Shown in pieces: positions 55,772 to 64,000 of a DNA stretch of 64,000 bases (position 1 is its first letter; each line of letters starts with the position of its first letter). The DNA is from Alphaproteobacteria bacterium (GTDB taxonomy: Bacteria > Pseudomonadota > Alphaproteobacteria > Acetobacterales > Acetobacteraceae): the NCBI GenBank assembly GCA_020850755.1, contig JADZEB010000001.1, positions 186,001-250,000 of the forward strand, written 5' to 3'. The notes beneath the pieces were generated by a model. It was not told the origin of the DNA. It ran no database searches and saw only the letters and a list, made by a program, of their open reading frames with translations. Made by a program: the position numbers and the translations under genes.

Positions 55772-57055
55772 ATGTCCATCGCCTCGCCATCGCCGACACC
55801 CCACCACGCGCCTGTCCACGGCCTGCCCTGGGGTATCGTGCGCGCCTTCTCGGTGACGATGATCGCGCACTGGGGTGCGCTCTACTACGGCATCTCGATC
55901 CTGCTCGTGCCGATCGAGCGCGAGATGGGCTGGAGCCGCGACGCGATCCTGGGCGCCTACTCGATGGCCCTTGGCATCTCCGCCCTCTGTGCCCCCTATG
56001 TCGGGGCGCATATCGACCGCCATGGCGGGCGTGGCGTCATGGTGGCGGGCTCGCTGCTGGCGGGACTCCTGCTTGCGGCGATGGCCGAGGCGCAGAGCCT
56101 GTGGGCCTTCTACGCGATCTGGGCCGGGCTTGGCGTGGCGATGTCGCTGACGCTCTACGAGCCGGCCTTCGCCGTGATCACCCACACCTTCGGCTCGGAT
56201 GCGCGGCGCGCCATCACCATCCTGACCTTCGCGGGCGGGCTCGCCTCGACCGTCTCCTGGCCGTTGACGCAGGCGCTGGAGGGCTGGATCGGCTGGCGCG
56301 GAGCGGTGCGGGTGCATGCGGCAATCGCGCTGTTCGTCTGCGCCCCGCTGGTCTGGCAGGCGCTCAAGGTGGAGCGGCTCCACCGCGCGGCGAAGGCGGG
56401 CGCGCCGGCGCAGCGCGTCGCTGCCGCGCCTGCCGTGCCTCCTGCCGACGGGCAGGGCGGCGGCCTGCGCGCGGCCTTGCGCCAGGGCTCGTTCTGGGCG
56501 CTCGCCCTGTCGCTGGTCGCCTATGGCTTCGCCGTCTCCTTGCTCGCGGCCCATCTCGTCCCGCTCCTGGCCGAGCGCGGCATGTCGGATGCCGCGGCGG
56601 TGGCGATCGGGAGCATGGTGGGCCCGATGCAGGTGGCCGGGCGCATCCTGGAATTCGCCATCGCGCGGCGGGTGCCGATCACCACGGTGGCGGCGGTGAA
56701 TGCCTGGGCGCTGCCGGTGGCGCTGGCCATGCTGCAAGTCTCGGCCGTGCCGGGCTGGGGCTGGCTGATCTTCGGCTTCGTCGTGATCTACGGTGCTGGC
56801 AACGGCATCGTCACGATCGTGCGCGGGGCGCTGCCGGCCGAGCTGTTCGGCCGCCAGGGCTATGGCGCGATCGCCGGCAGCCTGACCGCACCCGCCAATA
56901 TCGCGCGCGCTGCCGGGGCCTGGCTCGGCGCGCTTGCCTGGCAGGCGGCGGGCGGCTACGGGCCGGTGATCTGGGGGCTGGTGGCCGGGGCCGCGCTGGG
57001 CGCGCTGGCGATGGGGCTGGCGGTGCGGCTGGGACGCGGCCGGCGGCAGAGCTAG
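55772..57055 (+). CDS. MFS transporter
   Basis: The 427-residue protein has 12 predicted helices in two bundles separated by a polar loop at about residues 205-235. The loop after helix 2 has the MFS-type GAHIDRHGGRGVM motif. The first helix region (GIVRAFSVTMIAHWGALYYGI followed by LVPIEREMGWSR) resembles the oxalate/formate and monocarboxylate-like MFS group. No regulator or enzyme nearby indicates the substrate. Confidence 0.85.
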   Translation: MSIASPSPTPHHAPVHGLPWGIVRAFSVTMIAHWGALYYGISILLVPIEREMGWSRDAILGAYSMALGISALCAPYVGAHIDRHGGRGVMVAGSLLAGLLLAAMAEAQSLWAFYAIWAGLGVAMSLTLYEPAFAVITHTFGSDARRAITILTFAGGLASTVSWPLTQALEGWIGWRGAVRVHAAIALFVCAPLVWQALKVERLHRAAKAGAPAQRVAAAPAVPPADGQGGGLRAALRQGSFWALALSLVAYGFAVSLLAAHLVPLLAERGMSDAAAVAIGSMVGPMQVAGRILEFAIARRVPITTVAAVNAWALPVALAMLQVSAVPGWGWLIFGFVVIYGAGNGIVTIVRGALPAELFGRQGYGAIAGSLTAPANIARAAGAWLGALAWQAAGGYGPVIWGLVAGAALGALAMGLAVRLGRGRRQS

Positions 57056-57098
57056 GGCCGGGAGAGCCAGGGCCGGGAAAGCCTGGGCCGGGGCGAAG
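57054..57098. repeat. 15-bp repeat after the MFS gene
   Basis: AGGGCCGGGAGAGCC at 57054-57068 is followed directly by AGGGCCGGGAAAGCC and a third partial copy. The first unit starts inside the TAG stop codon of the MFS gene. Confidence 0.75.
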
Positions 57099-57130
57099 GC
57101 CGGGCCCGACCCGTCACGGCGCCGGAAAAC

Positions 57131-57159
57131 TGGACTTTCGCAACGAAAACCCCTATCTC
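57131..57159 (+). promoter_or_regulatory. Candidate promoter for typA
   Basis: TGGACT (57131-57136) and TATCTC (57154-57159) are separated by exactly 17 bp in the only A/T-richer patch of the 57056-57263 gap. This places transcription start about 100 bp before the typA ATG. Confidence 0.4.
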
Positions 57160-57263
57160 CCGCCGGCGCCGGACGCGCCGACCAGCCCAATCCACCCGCT
57201 CCCGCCGCCTTTGCGCGCCAGATCCGCCCGCAAAGCGCGCGCGCCAATGGATATGCCGCCCGC

Positions 57264-59096
57264 ATGAGCTCGCTTCGCAACATCGCCATCATCGCCCATG
57301 TCGATCATGGCAAGACGACGCTGGTCGACCAGCTTCTGCGCCAGGCCGGCGCCTTCCGCGCCAACCAGCAGGTGGCCGAGCGCGCGCTCGACCGCAACGA
57401 CCTCGAGCGCGAGCGCGGCATCACCATCCTGGCCAAGTGCACCTCGGTCACCTGGCAGGATGTGCGCATCAACATCGTCGATACGCCCGGCCATGCCGAT
57501 TTCGGCGGCGAGGTCGAGCGTATCCTGGGCATGGTCGATGGCGCGATCGTGCTGGTGGACGCGGCCGAGGGCTGCCTGCCTCAGACCAAGTTCGTGCTGA
57601 CCAAGGCGCTGGCGCGCGGGCTCAAGCCGATCGTCGTCGTCAACAAGGTCGATCGGCCCGACGCGCGGCCCGATACCGTGCTGAACGAGGTCTTCGACCT
57701 GTTCGCCGCGCTCGGCGCCAGCGACGATCAGCTCGACTTCCCGCACCTGTTCGCCTCCGGCCGGCAGGGCTGGGCCGATGCCGCGCTGGATGGCCCGCGC
57801 CAGGACCTCTCGCCGCTGTTCGAGCTCGTTCTGCGCCATGTGCCGCCGCCGCGTTGCGATGCGGACAAGCCCTTCGCCATGCTGGCGACCATCCTCGAAT
57901 ACGACAACTATCTCGGCCGCGTCCTGACCGGGCGGATCGAGCAGGGCGTCGCGCGGCTGAACATGCCGGTGAAGATCCTCAATGCCGAGGGCGGGCTGGT
58001 GGAGACGGGGCGGCTGACCAAGCTGCTCGCCTTCCGCGGGCTCGAGCGCGTGCCGGTGGAGGAAGCGGAGGCGGGCGACATCATCGCCGTTGCCGGGCTG
58101 GCCAAGGGCACGGTGCCCGACACGCTGGGCGCGATCGAGCTGGCCGCGCCGATGCCGGCCCAGCCGGTCGATCCGCCGACGCTGGCGATGACCTTCTCGG
58201 TCAATGACAGCCCCTATGCCGGGCGCGACGGCAAGAAGGTGACCAGCCGGCAGATCCGCGAGCGCCTGCTGCGCGAGGCCGAGGGCAACATCGCCATCCG
58301 CGTGCGCGAGAGCGAGCAGAAGGACGCCTTCGAGGTGGCCGGGCGCGGCGAATTGCAGCTTGGCGTGCTGATCGAGACCATGCGCCGCGAGGGCTTCGAG
58401 CTGTCGATCTCGCGCCCGCGCGTGCTGACGCGCACGGACGAAGCGACCGGCGGGAAGCTCGAACCCATCGAGGAGATCCTGGTCGATGTCGACGAGGGCT
58501 TCTCGGGCGTGGTGGTCGAGAAGATCAGCCAGCGCAAGGGCGAGCTGCAGGACATGCGCCCGTCCGGCGGGGGCAAGGTGCGGCTGACCTTCTACGTCCC
58601 CTCGCGCGGGATGATCGGCTATCACGGCGAGTTCCTTACCGATACGCGCGGCACCGGCGTGATGAACCGGCTGTTCCATGGCTGGGCGCCGTGGAAGGGC
58701 ACGATCGAGGGGCGGCGCAACGGCGTCCTCATCTCGAACGCCGATGGCGAGGCGGTGGCCTACGCGCTCTGGTACCTGGAGGAGCGGGGGCCTCTGTTCA
58801 TCGGGCCGGGCGAGAAGGTGTATGGCGGCATGATCATCGGCCAGCACACGCGCGACAACGACCTCGAGGTGAACCCGCTCAAGGAAAAGAAGCTCACCAA
58901 CATCCGCGCCGCGGGCAAGGATGATGCGATCCTGCTCACGCCGCCGCGGCGGATGAGCCTCGAACAGGCGCTCGCTTATATCGCCGATGACGAGCTGGTG
59001 GAGGTGACGCCCACCGCGGTGCGCCTGCGCAAGAAGGAGCTCGATCCGAACGAGCGCAAGAAGGCCGCCCGCCGCGCCGAGGAGGAAGCGGCCTGA
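57264..59096 (+). CDS. typA: Translational GTPase TypA/BipA
   Basis: TypA is a ribosome-binding GTPase that aids 50S assembly and stress translation. The 610-residue protein has the full EF-G-like layout: G1 AHVDHGKTT at 11-19, G3 [16 protein letters not shown]4 [10 protein letters not shown], then domains II, III and V. The TypA C-terminal domain contains [19 protein letters not shown] and [21 protein letters not shown]. The final 20 residues are Lys/Arg/Glu-rich. It appears to be a single gene. Confidence 0.97.
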   Translation: MSSLRNIAIIAHVDHGKTTLVDQLLRQAGAFRANQQVAERALDRNDLERERGITILAKCTSVTWQDVRINIVDTPGHADFGGEVERILGMVDGAIVLVDAAEGCLPQTKFVLTKALARGLKPIVVVNKVDRPDARPDTVLNEVFDLFAALGASDDQLDFPHLFASGRQGWADAALDGPRQDLSPLFELVLRHVPPPRCDADKPFAMLATILEYDNYLGRVLTGRIEQGVARLNMPVKILNAEGGLVETGRLTKLLAFRGLERVPVEEAEAGDIIAVAGLAKGTVPDTLGAIELAAPMPAQPVDPPTLAMTFSVNDSPYAGRDGKKVTSRQIRERLLREAEGNIAIRVRESEQKDAFEVAGRGELQLGVLIETMRREGFELSISRPRVLTRTDEATGGKLEPIEEILVDVDEGFSGVVVEKISQRKGELQDMRPSGGGKVRLTFYVPSRGMIGYHGEFLTDTRGTGVMNRLFHGWAPWKGTIEGRRNGVLISNADGEAVAYALWYLEERGPLFIGPGEKVYGGMIIGQHTRDNDLEVNPLKEKKLTNIRAAGKDDAILLTPPRRMSLEQALAYIADDELVEVTPTAVRLRKKELDPNERKKAARRAEEEAA

Positions 59097-59465
59097 CGCC
59101 GCCCGCGGCGGCCGGGCTCGCCTGATCCGGCCGGGCTGCGGCCGCGCGCCCTGTCGGCGATCCCGTTCGAGCCGATTCCGCTGCCCTCCTGGGGCGGCTA
59201 TCGTGCCGGGGTGATGACCTTCGGCCCGAGTCGGGCGCGCAGCGGCGCCCCGTCCACCCCGCGTGCGGCCACGGACCCGGCTTCCGCCCGGCGCGGGGCG
59301 GCATGAGTATCGCCGCTCCGATCCCGCCGGTTGCGTGCGTCGGCGCGGGCCGATGACATCTTCCGCGCCCGCCCGTTCTGCGCCCGCCCGCCAGCCCGCC
59401 TGCCGGCCCGCCACCGCGCCTGCCACCGCGCCCTCGGCGTCGGCCACGCGCACCGGCACGGGCCG
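59097..59465. other. Intergenic region between typA and the AmpG-like gene
   Basis: These 369 bp contain GC-rich short inverted repeats near 59097-59150 (CGCCGCC/GGCGGC and GGCCGGGCT near-repeats) that may terminate typA. GCCCGCC-rich low-complexity sequence leads up to the next ATG. I see no gene. Confidence 0.5.
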
Positions 59466-60839
<1,374 letters not shown>

Positions 60840-60894
60840 GCGCGCGCGCCCCACCTTCCGCCCCGCCTTCCGCTCCCGCCAAGGACCCGCCCCG

Positions 60895-61266
60895 ATGCCC
60901 TTCCTGCCCACCGCGCTGACGACGATCCTGCTCCTGATCGCCTCGAACGTGCTGATGACGATTGCCTGGTACTGGCATCTCAAGCATACGGGGCGCGCGC
61001 TCTGGGCGGTGATCCTGATCTCCTGGGGCATCGCCTTCTTCGAGTACTGCCTGGCCGTGCCGGCCAACCGCATCGGCTACGGCACCTTCTCGGGCCAGCA
61101 GCTCAAGGTGATGCAGGAGGTGATCACGCTCGGCGTGTTCGCGGTCTTCGCGGTGCTCTATCTGGGCGAGCGGCTGGCGTGGAACTATTTCGCCGCCATG
61201 GCCTGCCTGGTCGCCGCCGTGCTGTTCATCTTCCTGCCGGTGGGCGGTGCGGCGGTGCCGCGCTAG
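60895..61266 (+). CDS. DUF486/DMT-family small membrane protein
   Basis: The 123-residue protein has four hydrophobic helices and the DUF486 signature AWYWHLKHTGRALWAVILISWGIAFFEYCLAVPANRIGYG, followed by GQQLKVMQEVITLGVF. Members are single-unit relatives of DMT transporters with no known substrate. It follows the AmpG-like gene by 55 bp. Its TAG stop (61264-61266) is part of repeat copy 4. Confidence 0.92.
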   Translation: MPFLPTALTTILLLIASNVLMTIAWYWHLKHTGRALWAVILISWGIAFFEYCLAVPANRIGYGTFSGQQLKVMQEVITLGVFAVFAVLYLGERLAWNYFAAMACLVAAVLFIFLPVGGAAVPR

Positions 61267-61389
61267 GGCACGTTCCGTTCGGCTTCGATCAGCCGAACGG
61301 AACTCGTGCCCGAGAAACTTGAGGATTGCGAGCAGCGTCCCAACCGGCGTAACCGCAGCGCGGTACCGCCGGATGGGACGCTGCTCTAG
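61263..61389 (+). repeat. CTAG-bounded double-hairpin repeat, copy 4
   Basis: This 127-bp copy has an intact hairpin A. Hairpin B keeps its length and the GAGCAGC/GCTGCTC clamp, but its stem sequence has changed. Relative to copies 1-2, three base pairs are changed on both arms so pairing is kept (one G-C to C-G, two T-A to C-G), and three are mismatched. The first CTAG gives the stop codon of the DUF486 gene. The element ends 37 bp before the ald start. Confidence 0.92.
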
Positions 61390-61426
61390 ACTGGCCGCTA
61401 GCAACCGCGCGAAGGGAGGATCACCG

Positions 61427-62545
61427 ATGCTGGTCGGCGTGCCGAAGGAGATCAAGAACCACGAGTATCGCGTCGGGCTGACGCCGGCCAGCGTGCGCGA
61501 GCTGGTGGCGCAGGGCCACAAGGTGCTGGTGCAGGCCGGCGCGGGGCTCGGCTGCGCCTTCACCGACGAGCAGTATGCGCAGGCCGGCGCCGCCATCGCC
61601 GCCGATGCCGCCGCCGTGTTCGCCGCCGCCGAGCTGATCGTCAAGGTGAAGGAGCCGCAGCCGGCCGAATGCGCCATGCTGCGCCGGGGCCAGGTGCTGT
61701 TCACCTATCTCCACCTCGCGCCCGACCCCGCGCAGACCAATGCGCTGATCGCGCAGGGCGTGACCGCGATCGCCTATGAAACCGTGACCGACGCGCAAGG
61801 CGGGCTGCCGCTGCTCGCACCGATGAGCGAGGTCGCCGGGCGCATGGCGGTGCAGGTCGGCGCCCGCTGCCTCGAGAAGGAGGCGGGCGGGGCGGGCGTG
61901 CTGCTCTCGGGCGTGCCGGGCGTGCCGGGCGCGCATGTGACCATCATCGGCGGCGGCGTGGTCGGCTCGAACGCGGCGCGGATCGCGCAGGGCATGCGCG
62001 CGCAGGTGGCGGTGCTGGACAAGAATCTGCGTCGGCTGAACGAGCTCGACGTCGAGTTCAACGGCGCGATCGAGACCGTGTTCGCCACCACCGAGGCGAT
62101 CGAGACGCTGGTCACCCGCTCCGATCTTGTCATCGGCGCGGTGCTGGTGCCGGGCGCGGCGGCGCCGCGCCTGGTCACGCGCGCGATGGTGCGCCAGATG
62201 CGCTCGGGCAGCGTGATCGTCGATGTCGCGATCGACCAGGGCGGCTGCGTGGAGACGGCGCGGCCCACCACCCACGCCAACCCGACCTATGTCGAGGAAG
62301 GCGTGGTGCATTACTGCGTCACCAACATGCCGGGCGCGGTTGCGCGCACCTCGGCCAAGGCGCTCAACAACGCCACCCTGCCCTTCACCCTGCAGCTTGC
62401 CAACAAGGGCTGGCGCCGCGCCGCGGCCGAGAACCCGCACCTTGCCGCCGGGCTCAATGTTCATGACGGGCAGATCGCCTATCAGGCGGTGGCCGACGCG
62501 CTCGGCCTGCCCTTCACCCCCGTGGCGCAGCTGCTGAAGGGCTAG
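61427..62545 (+). CDS. ald: Alanine dehydrogenase Ald
   Basis: The enzyme interconverts L-alanine and pyruvate plus ammonium with NAD. GGGAGGA precedes the ATG at 61427-61429. The 372-residue protein has the family start [30 protein letters not shown]-like [11 protein letters not shown], and HLAPDPAQT with the substrate histidine. The Rossmann motif reads [11 protein letters not shown] and is followed by [14 protein letters not shown]. The TAG stop (62543-62545) is the first part of repeat copy 5, so both intergenic borders of this gene are formed by the same repeat family. Confidence 0.95.
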   Translation: MLVGVPKEIKNHEYRVGLTPASVRELVAQGHKVLVQAGAGLGCAFTDEQYAQAGAAIAADAAAVFAAAELIVKVKEPQPAECAMLRRGQVLFTYLHLAPDPAQTNALIAQGVTAIAYETVTDAQGGLPLLAPMSEVAGRMAVQVGARCLEKEAGGAGVLLSGVPGVPGAHVTIIGGGVVGSNAARIAQGMRAQVAVLDKNLRRLNELDVEFNGAIETVFATTEAIETLVTRSDLVIGAVLVPGAAAPRLVTRAMVRQMRSGSVIVDVAIDQGGCVETARPTTHANPTYVEEGVVHYCVTNMPGAVARTSAKALNNATLPFTLQLANKGWRRAAAENPHLAAGLNVHDGQIAYQAVADALGLPFTPVAQLLKG

Positions 62546-62617
62546 GGCACGTTCCGTTCGGCTTGAATCAGCCGAACGGAAGTCGTGCCCGAGAAACTCA
62601 ATCGGACGCTGCTCTAG
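62542..62617 (+). repeat. CTAG-bounded repeat, copy 5 (shortened)
   Basis: This 76-bp copy still starts and ends with CTAG and has an intact hairpin A (loop changed to TTGAATC). Most of hairpin B is deleted, leaving ATCGGACGCTGCTCTAG from its right arm. The start gives the ald stop codon. It lies between converging ald and the histidine kinase gene. Confidence 0.9.
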
Positions 62618-62645
62618 CGGCTGGCGCGCTGGCGGCGCCGGCTGT

Positions 62646-64000
62646 CTATGAAGTGGGCGCCCCCGCCTCGCTTCCCTCGGCCGGGGCCTCGGGCAGCCAC
62701 AGGCTGACGATGGTGCCATTGCCCTCCTCGCTCGCGATCGCAAGCTGGCCGCGATGGCGGTTGACGATGTGCTTGACGATCGCCAGCCCGAGCCCGGTGC
62801 CGCCCGCCGCGCGCGAGCGCGCCGCATCGACGCGGTAGAAACGCTCGGTCAGGCGCGGCAGGTGCTCGCGCGCGATGCCCGGCCCGTCATCGGCGATGCT
62901 CGCTTGCAGCCCGGCGCGCTGGCCCGCTCGCCCGGCCGTGGCCGGCGCGGCGGCGAGCCGCTGCACGGAAAGGCGCACCGTGCCGCCCTCGCGCCCGTAT
63001 TTCAGCGCGTTGTCGATCAGGTTGTGGAACACCTGCGCCAGCTGGTCGGCATCGCCCAGCACGGGCGGGGCCGCCTCGGCGATGTCCTGGGCGATCGTCA
63101 TGCGCCGCTCCGCGAGCCTCGGCTCGAAGCTCTCGGCGGCGCGGCGCAGGATGCGGCCGAGATCGACGCGCTCGGTGGGCTGGGTGTGCTCGGTAAGCTC
63201 GATGCGCGAGAGCGACAACAGATCGTCGATCAGGCGGGCCATGCGCGCCGCCTGCTCGTGCATGATGCCAAGGAAGCGCGCCTGCGCCTTGGCATCGTCG
63301 GCGGCGGGGCCGCGCAGCGTCTCGATGAAGCCGATCAGGCTGGCGAGCGGCGTGCGCAGCTCGTGGCTGGCATTGGCGACGAAATCGGCGCGCATGCGCT
63401 CGGTGCGGTGCATGGCGGTGATGTCCTGCACCACCAGGAGAACGCGCCCGCCATCGGCCAGCGGCGGGTCAAGCGGCAGGACCTGCAGGGCGAAATGGCG
63501 CTCGACCGGCACGGGCAGGACCAGCTCGGCCCGCTGCGGGCGGTTCTCGGACAGGGCGCGAGCGATCGCGGCCCGTGCGCCGGGCTGGCGCAGCAGCGCG
63601 GGCAGGTCGGCCGGCGCCGCCGCGCTCGCGGCAGTGGCGTCGGTGCCCGGCGCGCCGAAATAGCGCCGCGCCGCCGCGTTCAGACGCGTCACGGCCTGCG
63701 CCTCGTCGAGCACGAGCAGGGGGTCGGGCAGACGCTCCAGGATCGTCTCGTTGGCGCGCGCCTGGCGGGCGAACTGCTCGGCCCGTTCCTGCCAGTCGCG
63801 CTGCGCGCGTGCGAGGTCGTCGGCCAACGCGGCGGCGGGGGCGAGACGCGGGGCCGGCGCGTCGGGGCGGCGCAGCCGCGCGCCGAGGCGGGCAAGATCG
63901 CCATGCCAGAGGCAGGCGAGAAGGACAGCACCGGACAGGCAGAAGGCAGCGCCGATCAGGCCGGGCAGGGGCGCCAGCGCGCCGGCGAGCGAGAGGCCGG
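62646..64000 (-). CDS. phoR: PhoR-like sensor histidine kinase (5' end outside window)
   Basis: This membrane histidine kinase probably senses phosphate state with a PhoB-type partner. The frame is open to the window edge, so the start is missing. The first visible residues form a transmembrane helix (LIGAAFCLSGAVLLACLW), followed by a cytoplasmic linker and a PAS domain (ILERLPDPLLVLDEAQAVTRLN). The phosphoacceptor motif NASHELRTPLASLIGFIETL and ATPase motifs LIDNALKYG, DDGPGIA and GGTGLGLAIVKHIV follow. FIETL after the H-box is typical of PhoR. The partner regulator gene is not visible here. A TTG at 63825-63827 is an unlikely internal start. Confidence 0.88.
   Translation of the reverse strand, partial: GLSLAGALAPLPGLIGAAFCLSGAVLLACLWHGDLARLGARLRRPDAPAPRLAPAAALADDLARAQRDWQERAEQFARQARANETILERLPDPLLVLDEAQAVTRLNAAARRYFGAPGTDATAASAAAPADLPALLRQPGARAAIARALSENRPQRAELVLPVPVERHFALQVLPLDPPLADGGRVLLVVQDITAMHRTERMRADFVANASHELRTPLASLIGFIETLRGPAADDAKAQARFLGIMHEQAARMARLIDDLLSLSRIELTEHTQPTERVDLGRILRRAAESFEPRLAERRMTIAQDIAEAAPPVLGDADQLAQVFHNLIDNALKYGREGGTVRLSVQRLAAAPATAGRAGQRAGLQASIADDGPGIAREHLPRLTERFYRVDAARSRAAGGTGLGLAIVKHIVNRHRGQLAIASEEGNGTIVSLWLPEAPAEGSEAGAPTS

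Noticed and set aside
63825-63827. TTG start giving a 393-residue soluble histidine kinase
   Set aside because: The frame continues upstream through a clear transmembrane helix to the window edge, so the real start lies outside.

Overview
The window is very GC-rich, densely coding DNA from the chromosome of an alphaproteobacterium, most likely order Rhodospirillales and perhaps family Acetobacteraceae. The gene order supports this: tsaE-amgK-murU-addB-addA-trxA, acnA next to ccmAB, a helicase-S4 protein-fdxA-carD run, hemC/hemD/mitofilin-like/hemY, and a Bug-type tripartite-tricarboxylate-transporter binding protein. The family assignment is inference; there is no rRNA or tRNA here to confirm it. 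Nearly all genes are housekeeping, and no phage, plasmid, CRISPR array or transposase is visible.

Layout. 0-5 kb: uppP (cut by the window start), a solute-binding protein, a NodU/CmcH-type carbamoyltransferase and a ferredoxin-NADP reductase. 5.5-15.2 kb: a tightly overlapping operon for tRNA t6A synthesis (tsaE), cell-wall sugar recycling (amgK, murU) and double-strand-break repair (addB, addA), followed by trxA. 15.6-21.3 kb: a lipoprotein sugar dehydrogenase, a sirtuin, a periplasmic copper pair (PCuAC plus DUF2946-like), an RNA cyclic phosphodiesterase and a TesA-like esterase. The esterase diverges from a YbbA/YbbP-like ABC exporter (21.3-24.7 kb). 24.9-34 kb: a BI-1 membrane protein, an unknown gene, a catalytically degenerate phosphoesterase, a CarD regulator with a histone-H1-like extension, fdxA, an S4 protein, an SUV3-like helicase, an Imm53-like protein and a DUF1223 protein. 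34-42 kb: carboxymuconolactone decarboxylase, SRPBCC protein, aconitase, ccmA-ccmB and an exported hydrolase. 42-53.5 kb: gpsA, rlmJ, an AlbA_2/Schlafen-type gene and tsaD on the minus strand, diverging from hemC, hemD, a mitofilin-like gene, hemY and a membrane protein. 53.5-64 kb: a GST, a DMT transporter, an MFS carrier, typA, an AmpG-like permease, a DUF486 protein, alanine dehydrogenase and a PhoR-like histidine kinase cut by the window end.

Functional themes. Cell-wall turnover recurs (uppP, amgK-murU, an AmpG-like permease). Both tsaE and tsaD for tRNA t6A are present but far apart. The heme genes hemC, hemD and hemY and the cytochrome c export genes ccmA-ccmB suggest strong respiratory investment.

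The most unusual signals are not new enzymes but sequence architecture. First, five copies of a CTAG-bounded double-hairpin element of about 130 bp (one shortened) occur, and every copy contributes the TAG stop codon of an adjacent gene. Second, tandem repeats of many unrelated unit lengths (9, 12, 13, 14, 15, 16, 68, 98, 102 bp and a split ~137-bp pair) lie both between and inside genes. Third, low-complexity insertions occur inside otherwise conserved proteins (TsaD, HemD, the CarD N-terminus and the mitofilin-like N-terminus). Two genes of visibly lower GC (25815-26603 and 44150-45535) look like later arrivals.
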